Shown piece by piece: positions 6,260 to 13,767 of a stretch of 17,529 bases of DNA (positions are counted from its first letter, which is position 1; the number at the start of each line of letters is the position of its first letter). This stretch comes from JAKPRU01 sp029568995 (GTDB lineage: Bacteria > Hinthialibacterota > Hinthialibacteria > Hinthialibacterales > JAKPRU01), in assembly GCA_035430965.1 (NCBI GenBank), contig DAOMHQ010000108.1, forward strand, positions 1-17,529, given 5' to 3'. The position numbers were made by a program, and so were the translations under genes. A model generated the notes under the pieces. That model was not told the origin of the DNA. It ran no database searches and was given only the letters and a program-made list of their open reading frames with translations.

Positions 6260-6865
6260 TCATCCGATATGCGGCGATGTATTGGTTTCCTCTTCGTCTC
6301 GATCCCCGACGAGGCGGTCCAGAATGATCGCCGCCGCCGCGCGAACCGAAAGATGATTGTATTGACCCGTTCCCACGATCGGCGGTAACACCCAATCGCA
6401 GGATCGCAGAAATTCCTCTGTCAATCCCCATCCGGTCCCAAACAGCAGGAGGATGGGCGGGCCGGGCTGCGTCAACGATCGACGCAACTCCGCGAACCCG
6501 ATTGTCTTCTCCCACTTCCGCGCCGTCGTCGCTACCAGAACCGGCGGCTGACCGTTCTCCTTCTCAATCTTCTCTCGAAACTCATCCAATATCCCATAGA
6601 CGCCGACGATCCGAAAAGCATCCCAGCGTGTCGGATTGTACTCTTTGCCGAAACCCGCGTGCCAGAACTCGGTCACCCGCCTGGCAAGGTATTGCATCGT
6701 CGGCAGGGGATTGATCATGCCGTATTCCTTCACGCCGTAAGTCAGGCAGGTCCGGGAAATGTCGTGCAGATCAATCGGAGTCAGCGATGTGGTAATAACC
6801 TCCCGGTCTTTCTTGAGTACCGGATGATGGAGTAAAGCGACATACAGCGCTCGTCGATCGCCCAC
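6260..6865 (-). CDS. SPOUT RNA methyltransferase, PF09936 family
   Basis: The 201-aa form starts (GTG)GDRRALYVALLHHPVLKKD and shows the pattern of the PF09936 SAM-dependent RNA methyltransferase family: LTPIDLHDISRTCLTYGVK (28-46), EYNP, LLFGTGWGL (140-148) and the knot region YNHLSVRAAAAIILDRL (169-185). This family is related to TrmD by the SPOUT trefoil-knot fold and is found next to trmD, or fused to it, in several phyla. Its RNA target is not well established. Another GTG in frame at 6907 would overlap trmD by 38 nt and add 14 residues. I prefer 6865, which starts 4 nt after the trmD stop and matches the usual family N-terminus, although neither start has a strong SD. The last residues are acidic and probably disordered. 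Confidence 0.85.
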   Translation of the reverse strand: MGDRRALYVALLHHPVLKKDREVITTSLTPIDLHDISRTCLTYGVKEYGMINPLPTMQYLARRVTEFWHAGFGKEYNPTRWDAFRIVGVYGILDEFREKIEKENGQPPVLVATTARKWEKTIGFAELRRSLTQPGPPILLLFGTGWGLTEEFLRSCDWVLPPIVGTGQYNHLSVRAAAAIILDRLVGDRDEEETNTSPHIG

Positions 6866-6869
6866 CTCG

Positions 6870-7589
6870 TTATCCGGTCTTTCTCTTGTGTTGCTCTTCT
6901 CGTTCACAGTACCGCCGGTAAAGATCCGGTCGCCGTTCGGCGGTCCGCCGTTTCGCCTGCTCCAACCGCCACGCCTGGATCTCCCGGTGATTGCCGTTCA
7001 ACAGGACCTGCGGCACGGACCGATCCTCCACAACCTGGGGCCGTGTATAACGCGGACTGTCCAGCAGCCCGGATGTGAACGAGTCCTCCAGAACCGAGTC
7101 CATCGATCCGACAACTCCCGGAATCAGGCGGATAACCGCGTCGATCAGCGCCATGGCCGGAATCTCTCCACCGGAGAGGACATAATCCCCGATGGAAATT
7201 TCATCCGCCCGGAGTATCTCCATCACTCGTTCGTCAATTCCCTTGTAATGACCGCAGATCAGCACGAGATGCTCACAAGCGGCCAACTCTTCTGCGATCT
7301 CCTGACCGAACAGACGCCCCTGCGGACTCAACACGACATACCGGGTGTCCTGTTCTGTCTGGGCTGCAAGATCTCTCGCAGCGCTCAGGATCGGGGGCGC
7401 TTTCATCACCATGCCGTCTCCACCCCCGTATTGCTCGTCATCGGTCTTGCGATGCGGATCGTCCGACCAATCGCGCAGATTATGGATGCGCAGGTCCACG
7501 GCGCCCGATGAACGCGCCCGCGCCGCAATGCTGTGGTCCAGCGGTCCGACAAACATCTCCGGAAACGTCGTGAGCACATCAATTCTCAT
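6870..7589 (-). CDS. trmD: tRNA (guanine37-N1)-methyltransferase TrmD
   Basis: The 239-aa protein starts MRIDVLTTFPEMFVGPLDHS and shows TrmD signatures: QYGGGDGMVMK (53-63), LSPQGRLFGQ, GHYKGIDERV (113-122), IGDYVLSGGE (133-142) of the trefoil-knot SAM site, and the catalytic-loop region with SFTSGLLDSPRYTRP. It makes m1G37 in tRNAs and prevents +1 frameshifts. The ATG at 7589 is chosen over longer in-frame options because it matches the family start, has GGATAAGA just upstream and begins 2 nt after the rimM stop. That tight junction indicates coupled translation. It is part of the rpsP-khpA-rimM-trmD-rplS cluster. Confidence 0.96.
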   Translation of the reverse strand: MRIDVLTTFPEMFVGPLDHSIAARARSSGAVDLRIHNLRDWSDDPHRKTDDEQYGGGDGMVMKAPPILSAARDLAAQTEQDTRYVVLSPQGRLFGQEIAEELAACEHLVLICGHYKGIDERVMEILRADEISIGDYVLSGGEIPAMALIDAVIRLIPGVVGSMDSVLEDSFTSGLLDSPRYTRPQVVEDRSVPQVLLNGNHREIQAWRLEQAKRRTAERRPDLYRRYCEREEQHKRKTG

Positions 7590-7591
7590 TC

Positions 7592-8119
7592 TTATCCATC
7601 CATCGGCCATCGAACGGTCAGGACTCGGGTTTCGGCATCCCAACCGGTCAGCACCGACCGCAGCGCCGGAATCAGCTCCTCCGAGCCGTCTTCTCCCTGA
7701 ACGATCAGGATGTCGCTTTCCGAGGTCTCCATAACATCCGCAACGACACCCATCCGAGCACCTTGTTCATCGCGGACCTCCGCGCCGATCACGGAGGCGA
7801 CATACATCTCCGTGGGCGGCAAGGGCGGCAGGCGACTCTCCGGAATCCAGAGAATGCTTCCCTGGAGACGTTCTGCCTGCGTCCGGCTTTCCACACCTTC
7901 CAGCAAGAGAATCCAGTACTTTCCGCCGCCACGAAGCCCTTTGATCCGTATTTCCTGCGCATCGGGACCAAGCAGAACCGTTCCGAGTTCCAGCAGAAAA
8001 TCGGCCTCGCAATGGTACGGGAAGAATCGGATCTCACCATGGAGACCGTGCGCTCTTCCCAGTTTCCCCAACGCAACCGCGTCATCGGGAATCCGATTGG
8101 GGGCGGTTTCCTGGTTCAC
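7592..8119 (-). CDS. rimM: ribosome maturation factor RimM
   Basis: The 175-aa product has the RimM N-terminal domain signature GKLGRAHGLHGEIR (18-31) and a C-terminal PRC-barrel region with EMYVASVIGAEVRDEQG and LIVQGEDGSEELIPALRSVL. RimM binds bS19 and helps mature the 3' domain of 16S rRNA. The start is GTG at 8119, five nt after the khpA stop, with GGAG about 8 nt upstream. The gene order khpA-rimM-trmD is the usual one in many bacteria. No irregularities are seen. Confidence 0.94.
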   Translation of the reverse strand: MNQETAPNRIPDDAVALGKLGRAHGLHGEIRFFPYHCEADFLLELGTVLLGPDAQEIRIKGLRGGGKYWILLLEGVESRTQAERLQGSILWIPESRLPPLPPTEMYVASVIGAEVRDEQGARMGVVADVMETSESDILIVQGEDGSEELIPALRSVLTGWDAETRVLTVRWPMDG

Positions 8120-8124
8120 CCGGC

Positions 8125-8358
8125 CTACTCCAGAATCTCGACGGTAGCGCGGATGTTCTCCTGAAAGGCCTTCGCCGCTACCAGCTGTCGGATCGCTTTG
8201 GCCGTCTTCCCGTTCTTTCCGATGATCCGGCCCATATCTTCCTGGGCAACTTTGACACGGATCACCAGGCGATCCTCCTCGTCGTGCGTTTCGGTAATCT
8301 CAACCTCGTCCAATTTGGTGACCAGTTGTTCGGTTAAATATCGAACCAAATCCTTCAT
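8125..8358 (-). CDS. khpA: KH-domain RNA-binding protein KhpA
   Basis: The 77-aa protein is a single type II KH domain with the RNA-binding loop GRIIGKNGKTAKAIRQL (43-59), holding the G-K-N-G motif (47-50). KhpA-type proteins bind RNA broadly, and in Gram-positive bacteria they pair with KhpB/Jag and affect cell size and division. Position between rpsP and rimM is diagnostic for this family. The start begins MKDLVRYLTEQLV, typical of KhpA. The 97-bp spacer upstream, after rpsP, holds a GC-rich hairpin. The N-terminal half is acidic (DEVEITETHDEED). Confidence 0.92.
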   Translation of the reverse strand: MKDLVRYLTEQLVTKLDEVEITETHDEEDRLVIRVKVAQEDMGRIIGKNGKTAKAIRQLVAAKAFQENIRATVEILE

Positions 8359-8389
8359 CGTCTGCGTTCTTTCCTACCCACGAAATCAG

Positions 8390-8421
8390 GGTGACCGCCT
8401 GCCCCAACCGGGCGGTTCACC
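8390..8421. repeat. GC-rich imperfect hairpin in the rpsP-khpA spacer
   Basis: GGTGACCGCC (8390-8399) pairs with GGCGGTTCACC (8411-8421), with one bulged base and an 11-nt loop. It lies within the operon on the minus strand, after the rpsP stop. It may stabilise the 3' end of rpsP mRNA or reduce read-through into khpA. No U-tract is present. Confidence 0.4.
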
Positions 8422-8455
8422 GATGGTGTAACAGGTCCCCTCCGGATGGAAAGGT

Positions 8456-8770
8456 TTACGATTCCCCCGATGGCGATTCCGGCAAAGGCTTCCGATCTCC
8501 GGTCTGCTTCCGCTGCTCCTGGAACTTCGTCAGGATCCCGGCCTGCTTGATCAGCGACCGGGCGGTATCGGAGACCTGCGCCCCCCGCTCCAGCCACTTC
8601 AAAATGGATTCCTCGTTCAGCGAGGACTGAGCCGGGTTCTTCAAAGGGTCATACCAGCCCAGATCTTCAAGAGCGGCTCCATCCCGACGATTTCGGGAAT
8701 CCGAGACCACCAGTCGATAAAACGGTCGATTCCGGTTTCCCATGCGTCTTAGTCGTATTTTGACAGCCAT
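8456..8770 (-). CDS. rpsP: 30S ribosomal protein bS16
   Basis: The 104-aa product starts MAVKIRLRRMGNRNRPFYRL and continues VVSDSRNRRDGAALEDLGWYDPL, the standard bS16 sequence, followed by the GAQVSDTARSLIKQAGI segment. bS16 is an early 16S rRNA-binding assembly protein. A short hydrophilic tail (about 84-104) goes beyond the core. ACGGAGG lies before the ATG. It is first of the rpsP-khpA-rimM-trmD-rplS set and comes 69 bp after ffh, whose spacer contains a hairpin. Confidence 0.96.
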   Translation of the reverse strand: MAVKIRLRRMGNRNRPFYRLVVSDSRNRRDGAALEDLGWYDPLKNPAQSSLNEESILKWLERGAQVSDTARSLIKQAGILTKFQEQRKQTGDRKPLPESPSGES

Positions 8771-8816
8771 GCAATCCTCCGTCTTTCTGTCAGGTTTCTG
8801 CGTTGTAATCGCCGCT

Positions 8817-8832
8817 CCGCCGACTTCGGCGG
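8817..8832. repeat. short GC hairpin in the ffh-rpsP spacer
   Basis: CCGCCG-ACTT-CGGCGG forms a perfect 6-bp stem with a tetraloop 7 nt beyond the ffh stop. It lacks a U-tract on the minus strand, so it is more likely an mRNA-end stabiliser or a weak attenuator between ffh and rpsP than a full terminator. Confidence 0.4.
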
Positions 8833-8839
8833 AATCGGC

Positions 8840-10237
8840 CTAGAATCCGGGAAACATCCCACGCATTCCCTGCATTTTTTTCATGATCTTCTTCGACATC
8901 TTGACTTTCTTGCCTTTGATTCCCTTCCCACCGGCAGCCATACCCTGCGCGGCCACGGCACGCATCATCTGCTGCATCTGAACAAATTGTTTCAACAAAC
9001 GGTTGATATCCTGCATGTTGGTTCCGCTGCCTCGTGCGATCCGACGTTTCCGGCTGCCGTTGATCACTCGATGATCGTTCCGCTCGCCGGGAGTCATGGA
9101 GAGAATGATCGCCTCGACATGCTTCATCTCTTCCTCTTCCATATCCAGCTCGTCCATCATGTTGTTGCCGCCCATGCCGGGAAGCAGAGACATCAGGCTG
9201 CCCAATCCCCCCATTTTTCGCACGTTCCGAATCTGACTCAGGAAATCATCCAGGGTAAAACTATTCTCCAGTATCTTCTTCTGAAGAGCGAGCGCCTGAT
9301 CCTGGTCCACCGCCTGCTGAGCCTTCTCGATCAGGGTTAGCACATCGCCCATGCCGAGGATCCGAGAGGCCATCCGATCCGGATAGAAAAACTCGAAATC
9401 GCTCAGTTTTTCGCCGATTCCTGCAAAGTAGATCGGCTTGCCGGTTACGTATCGAACCGAGATCGCGGCACCGCCACGGGTGTCGCCGTCCAGTTTCGTC
9501 AGGATTGTCCCGTCCAAATCCAGGTTCTCATGGAAATGACGGGCCTGGTTGACCGCATCCTGACCGACCATGGCATCCACGACCAACAGAGTCAGTGACG
9601 GTCGCCAGCTCTCGCGCACCCGCTTGACCTCTCCCATCATTTGTTCATCAATATGAAGCCGACCGGCGGTATCGAGAATAATCGTATCCAGGTCATCCGC
9701 TTTCGCCTTTTTCGTCCCCTCCTTGGCGATCGTTGCCGGGTCCACGTCGGTGCCCATGGCAAACACGGGAATACTGACCTGATGCCCGACCACTTCCAGC
9801 TGTTTGATTGCAGCCGGTCGATGAATATCCCCCGCGATCAGGATCGGTTTCCGCCCGTCCTGGCGAAGTCGTGCCGCCAGCTTCGCCGCCGTGGTGGTTT
9901 TCCCGGAACCCTGCAGACCGACCAGCATGATCCGTTCCTGCTGGCCCGGCATAAGCGTGAGTTTCTGCCTCTCACCGCCCAGCATCTCCACCATGGTGTC
10001 ATAAACGATCTTGATAACCTGCTGAGCCGGATTGAGTCCCGCCAGAACCTGCACACCCAGCGCTTTTTCCTCGATCTGGCGGCAGAACTCCCGCGTGGCC
10101 TGGTAGTTCACATCCGCTTCCAGGAACGCCAGGCGGACCTCCCGGACGGCTTCTTTGACCGCCCGTTCATCCACCCGTTTCCCGGAGCGCAACTTGCCGA
10201 ATATGGATGTGAACCGGCTCTGAAGATTCTCAAACAT
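8840..10237 (-). CDS. ffh: signal recognition particle protein Ffh (SRP54)
   Basis: The 465-aa protein has an N-terminal helical domain (1-95) and the NG GTPase: GLQGSGKTTT P-loop (107-116), DTAGRLHIDEQ (189-199) and TKLDGDTRGG (247-256), then GIGEKLSDFE. The M domain (from about 325) carries SMTPGER and RRIARGSGT with the methionine-rich, basic tail KKMQGMRGMFPGF. With 4.5S RNA it binds signal sequences of nascent membrane proteins and docks at FtsY. The ATG overlaps the ylxM-like stop by 8 nt, as in the ylxM-ffh pair of many bacteria. The 4.5S RNA gene is not visible in this window. Confidence 0.97.
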   Translation of the reverse strand: MFENLQSRFTSIFGKLRSGKRVDERAVKEAVREVRLAFLEADVNYQATREFCRQIEEKALGVQVLAGLNPAQQVIKIVYDTMVEMLGGERQKLTLMPGQQERIMLVGLQGSGKTTTAAKLAARLRQDGRKPILIAGDIHRPAAIKQLEVVGHQVSIPVFAMGTDVDPATIAKEGTKKAKADDLDTIILDTAGRLHIDEQMMGEVKRVRESWRPSLTLLVVDAMVGQDAVNQARHFHENLDLDGTILTKLDGDTRGGAAISVRYVTGKPIYFAGIGEKLSDFEFFYPDRMASRILGMGDVLTLIEKAQQAVDQDQALALQKKILENSFTLDDFLSQIRNVRKMGGLGSLMSLLPGMGGNNMMDELDMEEEEMKHVEAIILSMTPGERNDHRVINGSRKRRIARGSGTNMQDINRLLKQFVQMQQMMRAVAAQGMAAGGKGIKGKKVKMSKKIMKKMQGMRGMFPGF

Positions 10238-10613
10238 CCGTCTGCTCCCGAAGGATCAGTTGTTTCAAATCTCGCACAGATTCCTTCAACCGCCTTGTAT
10301 CGTACAGAATATCCTCTGAGGCAATTCGTTCAAGCCGACGGATCACCTCAATGATTCTTTCCATGTCCAATCCATCGGATTTCGGACCGGACAGGAGAGA
10401 AAGCTCGCGTTCAAACCGGCGCAACGCTTCGCGGGCATGAACAATTGCATCATGAACCGCCTGGCGGGAAATGCTCGACTGCTCTGCAATTTCGCCGTAG
10501 GAAAGGTCTTCCGCATAGTGCAGATACATGTACTCTCGCTGGCGGTCGCTCAGTAGATTGCCGTATATATCGAGCAATTCCGCGAAACGGACATGTTCAT
10601 CGACCGAATCCAT
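10230..10613 (-). CDS. YlxM-type helix-turn-helix protein
   Basis: The 127-aa protein has a sigma-factor-like helix-turn-helix: LLSDRQREYMYLHYAEDLSYGEIAEQSSISRQAVHDAIVHAREAL (about 20-64), then a long coiled helix (65-125). This is the pattern of YlxM/p13 proteins, encoded next to ffh and suspected to act with or on the SRP system; in some species they are reported to stimulate SRP GTPases. The usual length is about 105-125 aa. The ATG has GGAG only 3 nt before it, which is close. Overlap of 8 nt with ffh supports co-expression. A sigma70-like promoter lies about 50 nt upstream. Confidence 0.85.
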   Translation of the reverse strand: MDSVDEHVRFAELLDIYGNLLSDRQREYMYLHYAEDLSYGEIAEQSSISRQAVHDAIVHAREALRRFERELSLLSGPKSDGLDMERIIEVIRRLERIASEDILYDTRRLKESVRDLKQLILREQTDV

Positions 10614-10662
10614 GCGCTCCGAATCCTGTCTTCGCGTAAAGGAATTAAACTTTACAGGTTCT

Positions 10663-10691
10663 AATCTAGGCTGGGATCACGCTTTGGTCAA
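10663..10691 (-). promoter_or_regulatory. sigma70-type promoter for ylxM-ffh operon
   Basis: On the minus strand, TTGACC (10686-10691; 5 of 6) and TAGATT (10663-10668; 4 of 6) are spaced 17 nt apart. Transcription would start near 10656, some 43 nt before the ylxM ATG. The -35 and next bases (TTGACCAA) are the same as in the glmU promoter. I see no equally good promoter for the divergent DUF1015 gene in the rest of the 237-bp intergenic region 10614-10850. Confidence 0.6.
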
Positions 10692-10850
10692 GGCTGGAGG
10701 GGCCAATCGATAAATCTTTTGTTAACAAGTCTTCAGCGTTTCGTCGGCTCTGCCGATCCGGCCATTCCGTTGCTCCACACTTTTCGTAAGCGGTACTTTC
10801 TTGTATTCTCGGATTTGGAAAGAACAGTTCACACTCCTCGAGAAATCGGA

Positions 10851-12155
10851 ATGCCGGATTTTTCTCCTTTTTGTGGGTATCGTTTTTCGTCCGCGCTTGA
10901 TGCACGGATATCCCGCATTCTCTCTCCACCCTATGACAAGATTTCTCGGAAAGAACTTCCATCCCTCTGGGAAGCGGACCCGCTCAACTGCTCAAGGCTG
11001 GTGCTGCCGCCGCCGGATGTCGCAGAAGGCGACTTCGCCACAGAGTCCGCCGCGAAGGTGAGCGATTGGTATGCCGGATCACGCCGGTTTCTGGACAACT
11101 GGATTCAAGAAGGATTCCTGGTTCAGGACCCCCTCTCGTTCTATTTCTATTGTCAAGAGTTTTTGCTTGATGGCAAATCCTACCAAAGATGGGGCGTATT
11201 GGGAGCCTTGTCATTGGAGGACAACAGGAAAACTCTTCTGCACGAACGGACTTTTGAGGGACCGAAAGCGGATCGTTTCCGCCTGATCCGCGAAACGCAG
11301 GCAAATCTGTGCTCGATTTTCCTGGTGGCGACAGATCCCGACAGGGAATTGTTGAGCATCGCCACCAACCTGGATCATCCCCAACTCGATTGCGCCACCC
11401 CCGACGGTGTTCGACACAAGCTTCACATTGTCAGTGACAAAGAAACCATCGAACGAACCCGCAATGCCTTGATGAATTCGACCGTGATGATTGCCGACGG
11501 GCATCATCGCTTTGAAACCGCACTGAATTATCGCGCGTGGGCGGCGGAAAACCTTGAAGAGAACCGCCAGTCTCCGTCAAATCATGTCATGGCCTATGTC
11601 TCGCCGGTGGACCAGGAAGGGATGATCGTTCTCCCGACTCACCGCCTTGTGCGCAACCTGGGCGACAACTGGCTCGATACCCTGAACAGAGCCACAAACA
11701 TCGTATTACGGGAAATCCACGGCAGTGCGAATGAATTGTTGCACGAACTGAGAAAAATGCCTGAAACAGACGTTGTCCTTGGAGCCACCGACGGGGACCA
11801 ATTTCATCTTGTGATTCGGCGGAGAGAACCGAGCGCGGAGATGTATCCTGACATTCATCCGGCATTGTGGAACCTGGATGTCACCTTCCTGCATTCGATG
11901 GTTCTACGCGGTATCTTGCGGGTCGATGAAAGCCGGTCCGGTGCAATCTCCTATTTTCGAGATCCCCAGGAGGCAACAACAGCGGCTGCAGAGGACCCCG
12001 GTTCCGGCGTCTTCTTCCTGCGCGCGCCAAATCCACAAACAATCATGAAAGTCTCCGAGTCCGGTGAGCGAATGCCCCAGAAATCCACGGATTTCTATCC
12101 AAAAATCCCGACCGGACTGGTCATCCGTCTGTTGCGTGAACCGCCCTCTCTTTGA
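10851..12155 (+). CDS. DUF1015 family protein
   Basis: The 434-aa protein starts MPDFSPFCGYRFSSALDARI and shows DUF1015 (PF06245) hallmarks: SRILSPPYDKIS (21-32), a WG(V)LGALSLED stretch (about 114-124), HERTFEGPKADR (131-142) and ADGHHRFETAL (215-225). The family length is about 400-440. Its biochemical function is not known; the conserved His-rich motifs suggest an enzyme. The frame is open to 10719, but the ATG at 10851 matches the family start. Its SD is weak. The FapA-like/STAS gene follows after 67 bp on the same strand. It is transcribed divergently from ylxM-ffh. Confidence 0.87.
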   Translation: MPDFSPFCGYRFSSALDARISRILSPPYDKISRKELPSLWEADPLNCSRLVLPPPDVAEGDFATESAAKVSDWYAGSRRFLDNWIQEGFLVQDPLSFYFYCQEFLLDGKSYQRWGVLGALSLEDNRKTLLHERTFEGPKADRFRLIRETQANLCSIFLVATDPDRELLSIATNLDHPQLDCATPDGVRHKLHIVSDKETIERTRNALMNSTVMIADGHHRFETALNYRAWAAENLEENRQSPSNHVMAYVSPVDQEGMIVLPTHRLVRNLGDNWLDTLNRATNIVLREIHGSANELLHELRKMPETDVVLGATDGDQFHLVIRRREPSAEMYPDIHPALWNLDVTFLHSMVLRGILRVDESRSGAISYFRDPQEATTAAAEDPGSGVFFLRAPNPQTIMKVSESGERMPQKSTDFYPKIPTGLVIRLLREPPSL

Positions 12156-12222
12156 ACCGGGATGGCAGGTCGGCGACTTGATCCATTACCTGAAAGCGAC
12201 TTTGAACAAAACGAGGACACAC

Positions 12223-13134
12223 ATGAGTAGCCCAGACGAACGACAGATCAGCCGTGAAATCAAGAACGAAACGCTGGAGTTTACAGGCCTGGAACCGATT
12301 CTCATCGAAGGACCGGTCACGGACAGCCGGATTGTTGCCGAAGGTGACCTGGTGCTGCTTGGAACCGTGGAAAACTCCGACCTCACCTCAAAAAAGGAGA
12401 GCGTCTTTTTGAATATGGAGGTGGAAGACGGAACGAAACTGACGAACATCCAGGCAAAAAGGAACGTCTATATCAACAGTGCAAATGATGTTTCGGTGGA
12501 AGCGGGCCAGTGCGTTTATGTGGAGCATTCCCTGATCAAGGCTCAGGCGAAAGCCGGAGATCGGATTGTCACGGAGACGGATCTGGGAGTGATCCTGGGA
12601 GGTACTCTCCGCGCCGGGACAGGGATCATCGGATGCGATATCGGCGATGCGCAGGGTACACCGACTTCGGTTGAGGTAGAGGATTTCAATGGGATGGTTC
12701 AAGCGTTCCGGATTCATCCCAATGTGACGATCAATATCGGCGGGACAGTTCTCGTTACGGAAAAGAAGTACAGCATGGTTCGTGCACGAGTCGAAACCCA
12801 TGGACTCAGCCTTGATCCCGTGGAGCCGCCCTCAAAAGAACTGCTTATTGGAAAAACCGAAGAAGGCAACAGAACGATTCTGCATTTGCATGGAAGGTTG
12901 GACGGCAACACGGTGGATAAATTTGAAAAAGCCCTTGCGATCCTTCAAAAAATGGGGAAATTACCGATTGTCGTGGATTTGCATGAACTGACTTACATCA
13001 GCAGCGTGGCTCTCCGCGTTTTTATCGACCGCATTCAAACCCTTGGAAAAGAGCAGTTTATCCTCACGAATCCTTCGCCATCGGCAACCATGGTTCTTCG
13101 GATGACCGGTTTGGCCGATCTGTTCGGGTTGTGA
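12223..13134 (+). CDS. FapA-like beta-solenoid fused to STAS domain
   Basis: The 303-aa protein has two parts. Residues about 25-155 contain beta-repeats of the FapA/DUF342 kind: SRIVAEGDLVLLGTVENSDL, NVYINSANDVSVEAGQCVYVE, GVILGGTLRAGTGIIGCDIG and GTPTSVEVEDF. Residues about 215-303 are a STAS (anti-sigma-factor-antagonist type) domain: HLHGRLDGNTVDKFEKAL, VVDLHELTYISSVALRVFID, VLRMTGLADLFGL. In partner-switching systems the serine of the D-S-S-G-L loop is phosphorylated. Here the loop reads ISSVAL (S260, S261), keeping the serines but not the Asp or Gly. GAGG lies 6 nt before the ATG. FapA-type proteins are linked to polar localisation or flagella in Vibrio, but no flagellar gene is here. 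No anti-sigma kinase is adjacent, so its partners are unknown. Confidence 0.8.
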   Translation: MSSPDERQISREIKNETLEFTGLEPILIEGPVTDSRIVAEGDLVLLGTVENSDLTSKKESVFLNMEVEDGTKLTNIQAKRNVYINSANDVSVEAGQCVYVEHSLIKAQAKAGDRIVTETDLGVILGGTLRAGTGIIGCDIGDAQGTPTSVEVEDFNGMVQAFRIHPNVTINIGGTVLVTEKKYSMVRARVETHGLSLDPVEPPSKELLIGKTEEGNRTILHLHGRLDGNTVDKFEKALAILQKMGKLPIVVDLHELTYISSVALRVFIDRIQTLGKEQFILTNPSPSATMVLRMTGLADLFGL

Positions 13135-13180
13135 TAAACCTATCCGCTTTGAATCCTCCGCGATTTTCTTAGCGTCGCAT

Positions 13181-13209
13181 TTGACTGTCCGGCACTCAAG
13201 CGATAATAT
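13181..13209 (+). promoter_or_regulatory. sigma70-type promoter for the small membrane protein gene
   Basis: TTGACT (13181-13186; 5 of 6) and TAATAT (13204-13209; 4 of 6) are 17 nt apart. Transcription would start near 13216, about 53 nt before the ATG at 13269, so this gene can be transcribed separately from the FapA-like/STAS gene. Confidence 0.6.
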
Positions 13210-13268
13210 ATTTATGTCGATTATTCGTACTGTAGTGCCTATCCTATTACAGCAGGTTGAGGGACCCC

Positions 13269-13694
13269 ATGAAGGGGATCGATAATTGGTTTCAGTCTTC
13301 CCAGGTTAATCCGGATATCCTTCTGGGTATTGGGATTGGTCTGGCTGTCCTTATCTTCCTCCTTGTGTACGGAGCCTATCTATACCAGCGACGACGACAT
13401 TATAAAGTCTTCGAAAAGGAAATGAAGTCGCTGGATCTCGAGCCAAATCAAGAGAATACGTTGACCGAGATGGTTCGCCGGTATTCCATGAACGAACCGG
13501 TCCAGGTTCTCGTTTCCGAGCGCCTGTTCGATGACCTGGCAACACGTGAAATGCGCCGGATTCTATCCGGTATCGGGACCATCGAGGCCAAGGAACAATA
13601 CATCGACACCTTATACGCAATCCGAACCAAAACCTACCACCCGCGATATCTTACGGAAGAGGCCATCTCGTCCGGAGGAGTTGCGGCTGCCTGA
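13269..13694 (+). CDS. small single-pass membrane protein, function unknown
   Basis: The 141-aa protein starts MKGIDNWFQSSQVNPDILLG. It has one strong transmembrane helix (about 16-39), then a basic stop-transfer patch, RRRH (41-44), and a charged cytoplasmic helical region: FEKEMKSLDLEPNQENTLTEMVRRY, then PVQVLVSERLFDDLATREMRRIL. The membrane helix plus this helical segment resembles by eye the N-terminal part of some PilZ-domain membrane proteins, but no PilZ domain is present, so this is only a weak inference. The ATG at 13269 has GAGG 6-7 nt upstream; an in-frame TTG at 13257 is the alternative. It has its own promoter and lies 134 bp after the FapA-like/STAS gene. Confidence 0.72.
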   Translation: MKGIDNWFQSSQVNPDILLGIGIGLAVLIFLLVYGAYLYQRRRHYKVFEKEMKSLDLEPNQENTLTEMVRRYSMNEPVQVLVSERLFDDLATREMRRILSGIGTIEAKEQYIDTLYAIRTKTYHPRYLTEEAISSGGVAAA

Positions 13695-13707
13695 GCAGAA
13701 GCGGCAT

Positions 13708-13734
13708 AGTGGATTCAGTGGACAAAGTGGACAG
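13708..13734. repeat. three 9-bp direct repeats (agtggaNNN)
   Basis: Three head-to-tail copies of AGTGGANNN (AGTGGATTC, AGTGGACAA, AGTGGACAG) lie between two convergent genes, 13 bp after the stop of the membrane protein gene. They look like a minisatellite seed and have no evident function. Confidence 0.5.
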
Positions 13735-13740
13735 AGATTT

Positions 13741-13761
13741 GGGGTCGCATTTCGCGACCTC
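13741..13761. terminator. bidirectional terminator-like hairpin between convergent genes
   Basis: GGGGTCGC (13741-13748) pairs with GCGACCTC (13754-13761), with one G-U pair and a 5-nt loop. It lies 6 bp from the flavoprotein stop and 46 bp from the membrane protein stop, so it can serve both. An A5 run follows on the plus strand, giving U5 ahead of the stem in the minus transcript, but no U-run follows the stem on either strand. It is a modest candidate. Confidence 0.45.
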
Positions 13762-13767
13762 AAAAAC

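Noticed and set aside
10719..10728. Palindrome TTGTTAACAA upstream of the DUF1015 gene.
   Set aside because: Ten bp of A/T-rich symmetry is common by chance, and no promoter alignment supports an operator.
13214..13285. A 23-codon ORF starting at ATG 13214, overlapping the membrane protein start.
   Set aside because: The predicted transcription start (about 13216) is inside its start codon and there is no SD.
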